NCBI RefSeq assembly: GCF_000020005.1
Contig: NC_010718.1
Span: 2,252,001-2,316,000 of the forward strand
Source of the DNA: Natranaerobius thermophilus JW/NM-WN-LF
Lineage (GTDB): Bacteria; Bacillota; Natranaerobiia; Natranaerobiales; Natranaerobiaceae
Reading direction: 5' to 3'
Length of the DNA stretch: 64,000 nucleotides
Shown: positions 1 through 8,762 of the stretch, piece by piece
Position numbering within the stretch: the stretch's first letter is position 1
Layout of the letters: each line of letters opens with the position of its first letter
The notes under the pieces: generated by a model
The model's database searches: none
What the model was told of the DNA's origin: nothing
The model's input: only the letters and a program-made list of their open reading frames with translations
Translations under genes and position numbers: made by a program

Positions 1-678
1 TATCTGAAACTGCTCCGAAAATTACGTAATATGGAAGGTGTTAAAAAGGTATTTATCCGGTCAGGTATCAGATTTGATTACCTACTTTATGATGACGATG
101 ACAGCTTTTTTGAAGAACTTTGCCGCCATCATGTGAGTGGTCAATTAAAAGTAGCCCCAGAACACGTTTCCAATCGAGTATTAAAGAAAATGAATAAACC
201 ACCTCATAAGGTTTATGAAAAATTTAAAAATAAGTACCATGCAATTAACGAAAAATTTGGTATGGAACAATACCTGGTACCGTATTTCATTTCCAGTCAT
301 CCTGGCTCAGATTTACACGATGCTATCAAACTAGCTGAATACGTAAGGGATATTGGTTATAACCCTCAACAGGTACAAGATTTTTATCCAACACCCGGGA
401 CCCTGGCAACATGTATGTATTATACCGAACTAGACCCCAGAACCATGGAACCAATTTATGTGGCCAAATCTCCTCACGAAAAAGCTATGCAAAGAGCTTT
501 GATACAGTACAAAAATCCCAAAAATTATCATCTGGTATATCAGGCTCTTAAACAAGCCGGAAGAGAAGATTTAATCGGATATCATGACAAGGCATTGATT
601 AAACCAAAGAAAAAACCTAACAGAGCCTCGACTAAGAGAGAAAATAAAAAGAAAAATAAAAGAAAACAAAAAGGATAG
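1..678 (+). CDS. YgiQ-type radical SAM protein, C-terminal part (5' end outside window)
   Basis: The frame is open from the first base and reads into the window, so the gene begins upstream; the first in-window Met at base 31 is internal. The visible 220 or so residues match the C-terminal half of the YgiQ (UPF0313) radical SAM family. They include a stretch with the motifs SGQLKVAPEH, YFISSHPGSD and QVQDFYPTPGT that is typical of these proteins, followed by the DUF3362-like tail (KSPHEKAMQRAL). The last 25 residues are a Lys/Arg-rich tail. The CxxxCxxC cluster motif would lie outside the window. The substrate of the family is unknown. A strong terminator follows the stop immediately. Confidence 0.85.
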   Translation, partial: YLKLLRKLRNMEGVKKVFIRSGIRFDYLLYDDDDSFFEELCRHHVSGQLKVAPEHVSNRVLKKMNKPPHKVYEKFKNKYHAINEKFGMEQYLVPYFISSHPGSDLHDAIKLAEYVRDIGYNPQQVQDFYPTPGTLATCMYYTELDPRTMEPIYVAKSPHEKAMQRALIQYKNPKNYHLVYQALKQAGREDLIGYHDKALIKPKKKPNRASTKRENKKKNKRKQKG

Positions 679-705
679 GCCTCAAAAAAGGGCCTATCTT
701 TTTTG
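675..705 (+). terminator. Rho-independent terminator after the YgiQ-type gene
   Basis: The stem ATAGGCC / GGCCTAT (675-681 and 691-697) is followed by CTTTTTTG. The stop codon of the upstream gene lies inside the 5' arm. Confidence 0.85.
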
Positions 706-759
706 TTTTATCTTAATAAGATCTTAGAAAACATTCTTAGAAAATATCTCAAAAAACCA

Positions 760-788
760 TTGACAGATATAAAAATCTAGTTTAATAT
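760..788 (+). promoter_or_regulatory. Sigma-A promoter of the peroxiredoxin gene
   Basis: TTGACA at 760-765 and TAATAT at 783-788 are separated by exactly 17 bases, which is close to the vegetative consensus. The start point would fall at about 795, inside the palindrome described next. Confidence 0.8.
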
Positions 789-791
789 TAA

Positions 792-812
792 TATTAGTAA
801 TCATTACTAATA
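792..812 (+). promoter_or_regulatory. PerR/Fur-like operator palindrome
   Basis: A perfect inverted repeat of two 10-base arms (TATTAGTAAT and ATTACTAATA) surrounds a single central C at 802. It begins four bases after the -10 box and ends at the ribosome site. The 7-1-7 core TAGTAAT-C-ATTACTA resembles the PerR/Fur family box (TTATAATnATTATAA). Its position over the transcription start and the downstream peroxiredoxin gene suggest peroxide-responsive repression. The identity of the repressor is inferred; no PerR gene is in the window. Confidence 0.6.
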
Positions 813-826
813 AGGAGGAATTACTG

Positions 827-1498
827 ATGACTTTTAATGAAAATCAAAATACTATGCCTTTATTAGGTGACAAATTTCCTGAGGTTGATGTTCAAACCAC
901 CCATGGAACTCTAAAATTACCCCAGGATTATAAGGGGAAATGGTTTGTTTTATTTAGTCACCCTGGAGATTTCACGCCAGTTTGCACTACTGAATTCGTC
1001 AGTTTTGCACAAAAAGCAGATAAATTCAAAGAGTTAAATACTGAATTGATTGGTTTATCTGTTGATCAAGTTTTTTCCCATATAAAATGGGTGGAATGGA
1101 TTAATGAAAATTTTGATGTAGAAATTCCTTTCCCCGTAATAGCTGATGAAATGGGAGAATTATCTAAAATGTTGGGCATGCTTCATCCAAACAAAGGTAC
1201 TAATACAGTTCGAGCTGTCTTTGTAGTTGATGATAAAGGTGTTCTCAGATTAATGAAATATTATCCTCAAGAAATTGGCAGAAATATTGAAGAAATACTT
1301 AGATCAATAAAAGCTTTACAGACTCATGAAAAAAATCAGGTGGCCCTTCCAGAAAACTGGCCAAATAATGAAACATTAGGTGATAAAGTTATTATCCCTC
1401 CCGCCAGTACAGAGCAAGAAGCAAAGGAAAGGAAAAAACAAGCTGAAGCTGGAGAATTAGAGTACAAAGATTGGTGGTTTTGCTACAAGAATCTATAA
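827..1498 (+). CDS. Peroxiredoxin (AhpC/TSA family, Prx6-like)
   Basis: A cytoplasmic thiol peroxidase that reduces H2O2 and organic peroxides. It has 223 residues, with the peroxidatic Cys53 in the motif [10 protein letters not shown] and the long C-terminal domain typical of the Prx6/archaeal-type group. A second Cys (Cys219) sits in the C-terminal WWFCYKNL, a plausible resolving Cys. The start is fixed by AAGGAGG at 812-818. The gene has its own promoter and palindromic operator, and a terminator at 1529. The thioredoxin-reductase-like gene 230 bases downstream is a likely electron-supply partner, although a thioredoxin is not encoded nearby. Family assignment is firm; the exact reductant is inferred. 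Confidence 0.92.
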   Translation: MTFNENQNTMPLLGDKFPEVDVQTTHGTLKLPQDYKGKWFVLFSHPGDFTPVCTTEFVSFAQKADKFKELNTELIGLSVDQVFSHIKWVEWINENFDVEIPFPVIADEMGELSKMLGMLHPNKGTNTVRAVFVVDDKGVLRLMKYYPQEIGRNIEEILRSIKALQTHEKNQVALPENWPNNETLGDKVIIPPASTEQEAKERKKQAEAGELEYKDWWFCYKNL

Positions 1499-1528
1499 TT
1501 ATAAATTAGGTTTATTGTTTATAACCTT

Positions 1529-1558
1529 AACCGCAGTTGTTTTGAACTGCGGTTTTTT
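1529..1558 (+). terminator. Rho-independent terminator after the peroxiredoxin gene
   Basis: The ten-base stem AACCGCAGTT / AACTGCGGTT with loop GTTTTG ends in a T run (1553-1558). Confidence 0.9.
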
Positions 1559-1728
1559 ATTTACAGTTATCACTGTTATATTTCTTATAAATAATTGTAA
1601 AGTTAAAGAACATAAAAAAGCTTAGAACTACAAAAGCTAATGTCAGTTAATTTTATAATGTTTCTGTTTATTTAATAGATCCTTTATAATATAAGTTTTA
1701 ACCGATACATTCAGGAGGATGATAGTTT

Positions 1729-2601
1729 ATGTCAAATACGAACACAGAAATTGCCATAGTAGGCTGTGGCCCTGCCGGGTTGTCTGCAGCTATAAACGTT
1801 AAAGCTCGTAATAAAACAAGTTTGATTTTTGGCACTGAGGTATGTAGCCCCAAACTTCAAAAAGCTCCTCATTTACATAATTATCTAGGTTTTTTTGACA
1901 TTACAGGCGAAGAATTTCAAAAACGTGCCTTAAAACAAGTTGAACACTATGGAATTGAAATGTTGAGGTCTAGTGTTGACAGTATTTTTCCTCTAGGCGA
2001 TGGTTTTGATCTCATGGTTAAAGACGAAGTCTATCATGCAAAAGTCGTCATCTTAGCTACTGGAGTTACCCAAGGTCATGTACTACCAGGAGAAAACGAA
2101 TTTTTAGGTAAAGGGGTCAGTTACTGCGCTTCTTGTGATGCTCCAATATTTAAAAATAAAACGACTGCTATCATAGCTGAAGTAAAAGAAGCTGAACAAG
2201 AAGCGGAACTGTTATCCGAATTATGCGAACATGTGTATTATATTCCCCAGTATCGAGAAGAAATCCAAGTAAACGATGGAGTAGAAATAATCCAAGACAA
2301 ACCCAAAGCAATCCTTGGCAAAAATCAAGTTACTCACCTACAATTGAAAAATCAACGAATAGAATGTGACGGTATTTTTATAATTCGCGAAACTGTTCCC
2401 GCAAGCCAGCTAGTTCAAGGCCTAGAAACAAGTGGCTCTGCAATAAAGGTCAACCGAGATATGAGTACGAATATTGAGGGTCTATATGCAGCTGGTGATA
2501 TTACCGGTTGGCCCTATCAACTCGGCAAAGCAGTAGGAGAGGGCCAGGTTGCAGCACTCAATGCAGTGGATTTCATTTCACAACAAAAGAAAAATGATTA
2601 G
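1729..2601 (+). CDS. Thioredoxin-reductase-like flavoprotein lacking the NADPH motif
   Basis: This 290-residue protein has the FAD-binding GCGPAG motif (residues 12-17), the redox pair CASC at Cys133/Cys136 and the C-terminal FAD motif around GLYAAGDITG (251-260). These are the landmarks of low-molecular-weight thioredoxin reductases. The second Rossmann motif, normally GGGxSA, is replaced by AEVKEA (150-155), and the HRR motif that binds the NADPH phosphate is absent (YIPQYREE). Known clostridial ferredoxin-dependent flavin thioredoxin reductases (FFTR) also lack NADPH-binding motifs, so ferredoxin is the likelier donor here. The start follows AGGAGGATGATAGTTT. It probably supplies reduced thioredoxin to the upstream peroxiredoxin; that link is by proximity only. 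Confidence 0.8.
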   Translation: MSNTNTEIAIVGCGPAGLSAAINVKARNKTSLIFGTEVCSPKLQKAPHLHNYLGFFDITGEEFQKRALKQVEHYGIEMLRSSVDSIFPLGDGFDLMVKDEVYHAKVVILATGVTQGHVLPGENEFLGKGVSYCASCDAPIFKNKTTAIIAEVKEAEQEAELLSELCEHVYYIPQYREEIQVNDGVEIIQDKPKAILGKNQVTHLQLKNQRIECDGIFIIRETVPASQLVQGLETSGSAIKVNRDMSTNIEGLYAAGDITGWPYQLGKAVGEGQVAALNAVDFISQQKKND

Positions 2602-2625
2602 GGAAAGATGATTAAGATGTATCAA

Positions 2626-3210
2626 TTAATAAATTTTTAAATCATCAAAAGGATAATATCTCATGAGTACATTTCCTTTGACATTATCCATAGGGACAGG
2701 CCCAATTTGTCTGCTGTCTCTACTTTGGTTTATATTATCACCTATTACAAAAACATGATTTTCAGGAACTACCAGCGGATCAGTTGAAGGATAGATTTCC
2801 CCTGTTAAAATCTCTGGTTCTTCCAATGTCTCTCCATTCCTATAAATACTACCATTCTCAAACTTTATTTTGTCACCTGGCATCCCAATCACTCTTTTAA
2901 TCCAAAAGTGATCTCCTTGATTATCTAGTATTCTGCTTATTATGGGACTTTCAATCAAGCCGTCCATCCAATTTCTATCCCTATTAACTCTACTATCCAG
3001 GACTACTATATCCTGATATTCAGGTTCATTATCCAAGTGATAGGGGATTTTAAATGCAATGACTTTATCCCCATCAGTGAAAGTAGGTTCCATTGATGAA
3101 CCTCTAACAGCATACACTTGAAAAATAAATATATTTATTATTATCACGGTTATTAATATGAAAACTATTTGTTTAATCCAACGATAAATTTCGCTTATTA
3201 GTCCGAGCAT
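2626..3210 (-). CDS. lepB: Signal peptidase I
   Basis: Membrane-bound serine/lysine protease that removes signal peptides from exported proteins. It has 194 residues with one N-terminal membrane segment (about 13-31). The catalytic serine is in GSSMEPT (Ser39), the lysine in WIKRVIGMPGD (Lys105), and the C-terminal box is GDNINQSRDSR. I chose the ATG at 3210 because AAAGGAG lies nine bases upstream; a TTG six bases earlier is too close to the ribosome site. It is convergent with the preceding thioredoxin-reductase-like gene, with only about 25 bases between stops. Confidence 0.93.
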   Translation of the reverse strand: MLGLISEIYRWIKQIVFILITVIIINIFIFQVYAVRGSSMEPTFTDGDKVIAFKIPYHLDNEPEYQDIVVLDSRVNRDRNWMDGLIESPIISRILDNQGDHFWIKRVIGMPGDKIKFENGSIYRNGETLEEPEILTGEIYPSTDPLVVPENHVFVIGDNINQSRDSRQIGPVPMDNVKGNVLMRYYPFDDLKIY

Positions 3211-3410
3211 CCACAAAGTCTCCTTTATTGATATTTTAAAATCTTATTAAGAGGATAAAGTAATAAATGTTTTTTTCGCTTTTCTCTCAACTTGTCCATT
3301 CTTACTCAAATTCAATCCTTAATATCACCCTAATTCAAAGTTGTTATTCCTATCAATATTATCACTTTATTTTATTATAATGCTTATCACTTTTGGTAAG
3401 CAATGGAATC

Positions 3411-4481
3411 TTAATACCATTTCCCTGGAATTAATGTGTGGCAAAACCGGCATCTACCCTCATCTGTAATATTTAACTCTTGAATTGAAAAATGAAAACG
3501 ATTTACAAGAACATTCCCACATCTGTGACAAAAAGTAGAATTATATAAATGCCCAGCAACATTACCAATGGTCACATAATTAAGACCTTCTTCTTTGGCT
3601 ATAGACCGGGCTTCTTCTAGTACATTCAAAGGAGTCGGTGATAAATGTGTCAACTTGTAAACCGGTACAAAACGGCTAAAATGTAGAGGAATATCATATC
3701 CTAAGTTTTGATATATCCACCGACACATGGTCCGGATCATTCGAGGATTATCATTTAGTGTAGGAACGACTAAATTTACTAATTCCAGCCAAGCCCCTTG
3801 TTCCCTGACAATTTTTGCCGTATCTAAAACAGGTTCTAACTGTCCTTTAACCACATCTCGATAAAATTTATTACTAAATCCTTTCAAATCAATATTAACC
3901 CCATCTAAAAAGGTGATCAATTCCTTCATTGGCTCAGGGTTAATAAAGCCATTGGTATTTAACAAAACCTCCAGATTTTGAGATTTTGCTTCTCTGCTAA
4001 TTTCATACAAATATTCATAGAATACAGTGGGTTCGTTTCCGGTAAAGGCAAGTATTTTTATATTGTTTTTTAATGCATTTTTTACTACATCAACAGGAGA
4101 TAAGTAATGATACTCTTTTACTATGTCGATATCCCCTTGGGATAAGCGCCAATTATGACAGTATTCACACCTTAAATTACACCCTACTGTGCCTACATTA
4201 TAACACCAAACCCCTGGTCTATAATGAGAAAAGGGTAGTTTTTCTACAGGATCACTACTTACCAAAGAAGGTCGATTATAGACCTGGGAATATAGAGTCC
4301 CTTGTTTGTTTTGTCTGTTTAAGCAGGAGCCTTTTTCACCTAGATGGATAACACATCTCTTGGGACATAGTTCGCATTGCACAACGCCCTTTCCAAGTTT
4401 TTGATAAAACATGGCTTCTTTAGCAAAAAAATTATAACACCCCTGGCATTTTTCAGAAGCAAAAAAGTATCTTTTATTCAC
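3411..4481 (-). CDS. AmmeMemoRadiSam system radical SAM enzyme
   Basis: A 356-residue radical SAM protein. The cluster-binding motif is CNLRCEYC near residue 100. It is preceded by an N-terminal Cys-rich domain (CELCPKRC, GSC) and the family signature PVEKLPFSHYRPG, and there are two more CxxC pairs near the C terminus (CHRCG, CRFCH). This layout matches the enzymes that accompany Memo and AMMECR1 proteins in the AmmeMemoRadiSam system. Neither Memo nor AMMECR1 is in the window, so it stands alone here. The GTG start at 4481 has GGGGTG ten bases upstream. Substrate unknown. Confidence 0.82.
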   Translation of the reverse strand: MNKRYFFASEKCQGCYNFFAKEAMFYQKLGKGVVQCELCPKRCVIHLGEKGSCLNRQNKQGTLYSQVYNRPSLVSSDPVEKLPFSHYRPGVWCYNVGTVGCNLRCEYCHNWRLSQGDIDIVKEYHYLSPVDVVKNALKNNIKILAFTGNEPTVFYEYLYEISREAKSQNLEVLLNTNGFINPEPMKELITFLDGVNIDLKGFSNKFYRDVVKGQLEPVLDTAKIVREQGAWLELVNLVVPTLNDNPRMIRTMCRWIYQNLGYDIPLHFSRFVPVYKLTHLSPTPLNVLEEARSIAKEEGLNYVTIGNVAGHLYNSTFCHRCGNVLVNRFHFSIQELNITDEGRCRFCHTLIPGKWY

Positions 4482-4590
4482 ATGAATTCACCCCTAAATA
4501 TCCGTTAAATTCCATTCTCCACTGATTAATAATATTCTAAACCATTGGCCTTCATACTTTGGAATTTAAACATTTAGGAGTTTTATATTT

Positions 4591-4642
4591 TCCCACAGCT
4601 AAAGTAGTGGTGTGGGCTTTCTGCTAGTGTTTATCGTAATCA
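4591..4642. repeat. Dispersed repeat copy A (hairpin, partner at 47818)
   Basis: About 50 bases with CCCACA / TGTGGG hairpin arms followed by CTTTCTGCT and TGTTTATCGTA. A second, 4-base-shorter copy lies at 47818-47862 with the same order of blocks. The stop codon of the helicase gene on the minus strand lies inside this copy. It may be the end of a decayed insertion sequence; no transposase is adjacent. Confidence 0.6.
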
Positions 4643-7218
4643 CTCTTTATAAAATTTAGATATTTTTTAGGTATTAATTTGGCAAATCGACTGATGGCTT
4701 GATTAAAACTATGTTCATCTTTACTAGCCCAGCTAATAAATAAAGCTTGTTTAGCCCTAGTCATAGCTACATAAAACAATCTATGTTCTTCATCGATATT
4801 GCCAAGTTTTTTGTTTCTAAAGTAGGGAAAATTATTGTCATCGGCAGAAGCTATAAATACCGCATCAAATTCTAAACCTTTTGCCTGATGAACAGTTAGT
4901 AATGCCACTTTATCCTGGTCCAAGACATGCCTGTCAGAGTCACTTCCCAAAGATACATATTCTAAAATATTCTTTAACGACATATTGGGAGATAGAGTCT
5001 CGTCATCAAAATAGTCAAAAATTGACACTAACTCTTTAAGGTTATTAATTCGTTGCTTATCTTTTTTCCAATAATCAGCCAACCCGGATTCTTGGATGAC
5101 ATGGGAAAGTAGTTCTGGAGGGCGCATAGTCAAGGTTTTTCTGCGCCAGGAATTTAAGGCTATAGCCAGGTTGGCAAATTTATCTCCATAACTATTGACA
5201 TATTCTTTTCGTTTTTCAATTCCGGGCTTGATTTTCTCTAACAAGATCTGCAGTAGTTCAAAAGTGGCTTCTACATCATCCATAGCTCTATGAGTCGGTT
5301 TACTAGAAATTTGTAAATCTTCACAGAGACTTTCTAAGTTATACTTTTCCAATCTAGGAAAATAACGACGAGATATATCCACAGTATCATAGCCGTGTAG
5401 CTCCAAATCCTGATTTAAAAGTTTTTTACACTGATTCTCTACCATTGTTATATCGTAATTGACATTATGTCCTACCAGGTCACAATCATCTATAAAATTA
5501 GTAAAAGAAGCCAGAGACTTCTCCGGAGGTTTACCTTGCTCTAATAAGACTTGATCTGAGATGCCGTGAACCTGGAATGATTCACCAACGGGCTTGGAGT
5601 TTCGTAAATATTCATGAAATTCATCAACCACACCATCTTTCCCTGCCTTTAAAGCTGCTAATTCAATAATTTCATCCTTTGTAGTATCTAGACCTGTTGT
5701 TTCAACATCAAAAACAACTAATTTATTTTGTTCAAATTTATTTACTAATCGGGCAAAGGGATCTCTGTATTTTAAAGTTGATGTATTGGCAAAATCTACT
5801 AACTTGAGGCCAACATCAGATGGAATATTTAAGAGTGTTTCTATTGTTTTTTCACCAATACCTCGGGCAGGTTTTTGCAAAATTCTTCTCAAACTATTAC
5901 TGTCGTGTTTGTTAAACAATAATCTCAAGTACGCCATGGCATCCTTTATTTCAGATCTTCTAAAGAACTTATAACTATCTACAGTAAAGTGAGGTATCTG
6001 GTTTTTAGCTAGTTCTTGGGAAATCAAGTGATTAACTTGATTTGTCCTGGTCAATAAGGCAATATCTTGAAATTTAAACCCTTGCTCCCGAACCAATCTA
6101 AAAATTTGATCTGCTATTAACTCTACTTCTTGTTGCCGATGGGCACCTTTAATAATCCCGGTTTTTTCACCTTCTACTTGTGCTTCAGGCCAAATATCCA
6201 AAGAATCTCCTTTGTACTTACTGGCTACACAGTAACAAGCCCTCAAAATATTTCGGGTGGAACGGTAGTTAACATTTAAGTTAATTTCTGTTACAGGAGA
6301 AAATTCAGACTTAAAATTTTCCATCACTTGATTGGGTGCAGACCCTCTCCATTCATAGACAGTTTGCTGAATATCTCCAAATAAAGATAAATTTTTATGT
6401 TTTTGACTCAATTCAGAAATAATCCCATATTCCTGATAGCTAGTATCTTGTACTTCATCAACCTGTACAAACTCAAATTTATCTTGCCATCGTGTTTTAG
6501 CATCTGTCCTCTCACTGAAGAGCCTGTCCACATAAAATATTAGATCCGAAAAGTCCAGGGCATGGTTTTCGGAAAGAAGCCGATTGTATTCACGAAATAT
6601 CTCTTTGTGTTTGAAATCTTGATCTTTGCTCGTGTTTTTAAAATATGCTTCTGATAATCTTTCCCTAAACAATTGATCCATCTTGTCCTGTTCTCCCAAT
6701 GGGTTATTAACATTTATTTTTTCCACATCTACATTTGCTGCTTTTACTCGAGCAATATAATTCATCATAAAATTAATAAATCTTTTGGCATCAGTACTGG
6801 CAATTTGAAAGTCTTTGGTCTTTATAACGTCATTTAAAATTGTCTTGGCATCTTCTTCATCAAATATATTAAAATCAGCTGGAATTCCCAAAATATCTGA
6901 TTCTATTCGTATAATCTCAGCACATAAAGCATGAAATGTTTTTATAGTTGTATTTTGTGCCCTTGGACCTAAATCCTGAATGATTCTTTCCTTCATTTCC
7001 CTAGCAGCACGATTTGTAAAAGTAAGGCATAAAATCTTGTTGGGATCAAAACCATTTACAATAGCATTGGCAGCTCTAAGGCTTATAACACTTGTTTTCC
7101 CTGTACCTACAGGTGCAGTAACCAAAAGAGAACCTTCTATTTGATTTACAGCCTGCTTTTGTGAATCATTTAATTTTCGAAACAGCTCTTCAACATGATA
7201 GTTTAGATGAGAAATCAA
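4624..7218 (-). CDS. UvrD/Rep-type helicase with an inserted DEDDh (DnaQ-like) exonuclease domain
   Basis: An 864-residue superfamily 1 3'-5' DNA helicase. Motifs appear in order: Walker A APVGTGKT (about residue 35-42), Walker B QVDEVQD (about 252), motif III FGDIQQTVYEWRGS, motif IV NVNYRST, then motifs V/VI TVHQAKGLEFD and FYVAMTRAK near the C terminus. Between motifs IV and V sits a complete DEDDh exonuclease of about 165 residues (499-663): VVFDVETTGLD, GHNVNYD, HRAMDD. I place the start at TTG 7218, which has AGGAGGGG nine bases upstream; the longer ATG at 7245 lacks a spaced ribosome site. The role is probably DNA repair or end processing, which is inference. Confidence 0.88.
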   Translation of the reverse strand: MISHLNYHVEELFRKLNDSQKQAVNQIEGSLLVTAPVGTGKTSVISLRAANAIVNGFDPNKILCLTFTNRAAREMKERIIQDLGPRAQNTTIKTFHALCAEIIRIESDILGIPADFNIFDEEDAKTILNDVIKTKDFQIASTDAKRFINFMMNYIARVKAANVDVEKINVNNPLGEQDKMDQLFRERLSEAYFKNTSKDQDFKHKEIFREYNRLLSENHALDFSDLIFYVDRLFSERTDAKTRWQDKFEFVQVDEVQDTSYQEYGIISELSQKHKNLSLFGDIQQTVYEWRGSAPNQVMENFKSEFSPVTEINLNVNYRSTRNILRACYCVASKYKGDSLDIWPEAQVEGEKTGIIKGAHRQQEVELIADQIFRLVREQGFKFQDIALLTRTNQVNHLISQELAKNQIPHFTVDSYKFFRRSEIKDAMAYLRLLFNKHDSNSLRRILQKPARGIGEKTIETLLNIPSDVGLKLVDFANTSTLKYRDPFARLVNKFEQNKLVVFDVETTGLDTTKDEIIELAALKAGKDGVVDEFHEYLRNSKPVGESFQVHGISDQVLLEQGKPPEKSLASFTNFIDDCDLVGHNVNYDITMVENQCKKLLNQDLELHGYDTVDISRRYFPRLEKYNLESLCEDLQISSKPTHRAMDDVEATFELLQILLEKIKPGIEKRKEYVNSYGDKFANLAIALNSWRRKTLTMRPPELLSHVIQESGLADYWKKDKQRINNLKELVSIFDYFDDETLSPNMSLKNILEYVSLGSDSDRHVLDQDKVALLTVHQAKGLEFDAVFIASADDNNFPYFRNKKLGNIDEEHRLFYVAMTRAKQALFISWASKDEHSFNQAISRFAKLIPKKYLNFIKSDYDKH

Positions 7219-7291
7219 AACCACAACCCCTCCTGGATTAAACATCCTTACTTACTCAATTATAGCAAACTCCTGTTCGCCTAGAAAGTAT

Positions 7292-7335
7292 AAAAAAACC
7301 TGGATGTTTGGCCTTAACAGGGCTAAACTCCAGGT
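7292..7335 (-). terminator. Terminator after the HD-GYP gene
   Basis: ACCTGGA / TCCAGGT plus an inner GTTTRGCC pairing forms a long stem (7298-7335); on the minus strand it runs into a T tract (7297 down to 7292). Confidence 0.85.
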
Positions 7336-7350
7336 CTAAAATAATTATCA

Positions 7351-8460
7351 TCATCCGGTAGCTTCTTGACTAAAATTAGATTGTTCAGCTTCACCTTCAG
7401 CAACCTTTACAATAGTTACTTTGTTATATTTAGTTTCACGCAAATCGATATCGTAAGGCTGAATATCTTGTCCCTTTTCCTTAATAATTCTTACCCTAGG
7501 GCGCAAGCTATAGCTTTCAAAGTTTTCAATAACTAAGCCTTGCCTTCCGTCATTTAAAACAACTTCGGAACCTACAGGAAAAGCAGCCACTTTTTTGAAA
7601 AAGTGTCCTACTACTCGTTTATCAAATAACGAACCCGCTCCTCCTAGAATATACTCCATAGCTTCTGAAGGAACAACTCCTTTTCTATAAGGTCTATCAG
7701 ATATCAAGGCATCAAAGACATCAACTACACTGACTATGCGACTGAATACGTGGATATCTTCTCCTGCTTTTCCATTGGGATACCCTTCCCCATTATATCT
7801 CTCATGATGTTGCAAAATTACAATTTTAGCAGTAGATGGGATTTGTTCTTGGTCTTTTAATTTTTCGTAACCTTGTTGAGAATGGGTTTTTACCTGTTCA
7901 TATTCTTCTTCTGTCAGTTTCCCTTCCTTGTTTAATATATCATTGGATATTTCCAGTTTTCCGACATCATGCAGAAGAGCACCTAAACCCAGCTTGTATA
8001 AATCATATGAATTAAATCCCATGGACATTCCCACAATCATTGATAAAATAGCCACATTTACTGAATGATGAAATAAGTATTCATTATACATTTTCATGTC
8101 AATAATATCCACTATAGAATTTTTACGATCTAAGACATCTTCCATTATTTTATTCAATACACTTTTTATATCATCAACTTGATTTTCTAAGGAAACTTTA
8201 TTATCCACTTTTTTAAAGGTGTCTTTAATTTCTTCTACTGCCTCACGTTTCAATTCTTCATTAATCAGATCGTTAACTTCTACATCTTCTAAAAGCTCAT
8301 CCTGTATATAAACAGCATTGTATCCTAATTCTTTGATTTTAGGTATGTATTTCTCTTTTAAGGTAGCCCCTTCTTGTAACAGTCTGGTTCCATTGCTACT
8401 GTATACGGGTCTAGCTAATACCATTCCATTTTCAATATCTTCTACATGTACCCTTCTCAA
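7351..8460 (-). CDS. HD-GYP domain protein, probable c-di-GMP phosphodiesterase
   Basis: A 369-residue protein. The N-terminal 100 residues resemble DUF3391. The HD-GYP domain (about 125-300) shows HHSVNVA, ALLHDVGKLEI, KTHSQQGYE, QHHERYNGEGYP and SVVDVFDALISDRPYR, so the metal-binding His/Asp set and the GYP signature are intact. A C-terminal extension (about 300-369) has a small beta-rich look. The TTG start follows AAGGAGG. The 5' leader carries a c-di-GMP-I riboswitch, so the enzyme that breaks down the second messenger appears to be controlled by it. Activity is inferred from motifs. Confidence 0.9.
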   Translation of the reverse strand: MRRVHVEDIENGMVLARPVYSSNGTRLLQEGATLKEKYIPKIKELGYNAVYIQDELLEDVEVNDLINEELKREAVEEIKDTFKKVDNKVSLENQVDDIKSVLNKIMEDVLDRKNSIVDIIDMKMYNEYLFHHSVNVAILSMIVGMSMGFNSYDLYKLGLGALLHDVGKLEISNDILNKEGKLTEEEYEQVKTHSQQGYEKLKDQEQIPSTAKIVILQHHERYNGEGYPNGKAGEDIHVFSRIVSVVDVFDALISDRPYRKGVVPSEAMEYILGGAGSLFDKRVVGHFFKKVAAFPVGSEVVLNDGRQGLVIENFESYSLRPRVRIIKEKGQDIQPYDIDLRETKYNKVTIVKVAEGEAEQSNFSQEATG

Positions 8461-8532
8461 ATCAAAACCTCCTTCAGATACTTAATCTGATTGCTAGACT
8501 AGATAGTTAAACCATTATAATTATTAGATAAT

Positions 8533-8558
8533 TAAAAAGCCCCGGTAAGCGGGGCTAA
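8533..8558 (-). terminator. Terminator in the leader of the HD-GYP gene
   Basis: The stem AGCCCCG / CGGGGCT (8539-8545 and 8551-8557) is followed on the minus strand by TTTTTAATTATC. It lies between the c-di-GMP aptamer and the start codon, so it is probably the expression platform of that riboswitch. Confidence 0.8.
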
Positions 8559-8651
8559 TTTTTATATACATGTATGGACAAGCTTACAAACTTTATTACT
8601 AAAAAAGTCCTAAACAAGTTATAGTATCGCAAGATAAACTTGATTTTTTTA

Positions 8652-8762
8652 GGTTATCCTGCGGCAGCCTGGCAGTCCTAGCAATTTAATTATATATACA
8701 ATAAAGTGCCTTAGACCCATGGCTTTGCGTCCCTAACTTTCATTAGGTTTGCCCCGATAACA
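8652..8762 (-). promoter_or_regulatory. c-di-GMP-I (GEMM) riboswitch aptamer, copy 1
   Basis: Read on the minus strand, this holds the GEMM-I hallmarks in order: GGGCAAACC, a P2 hairpin capped by a GAAA tetraloop, GGGACGCAAAGCC, a longer P3 arm, and GGCTGCC. A closing stem GATAAC / GTTATC pairs 8756-8761 with 8653-8658. A terminator lies about 100 bases downstream, followed by the HD-GYP gene. Ligand identity rests on resemblance to the known Vc2-type aptamer. Confidence 0.88.

Noticed and set aside
7219-7245. ATG 7245 as the helicase start.
   Set aside because: The best ribosome site lies inside this segment and is correctly spaced for TTG 7218.
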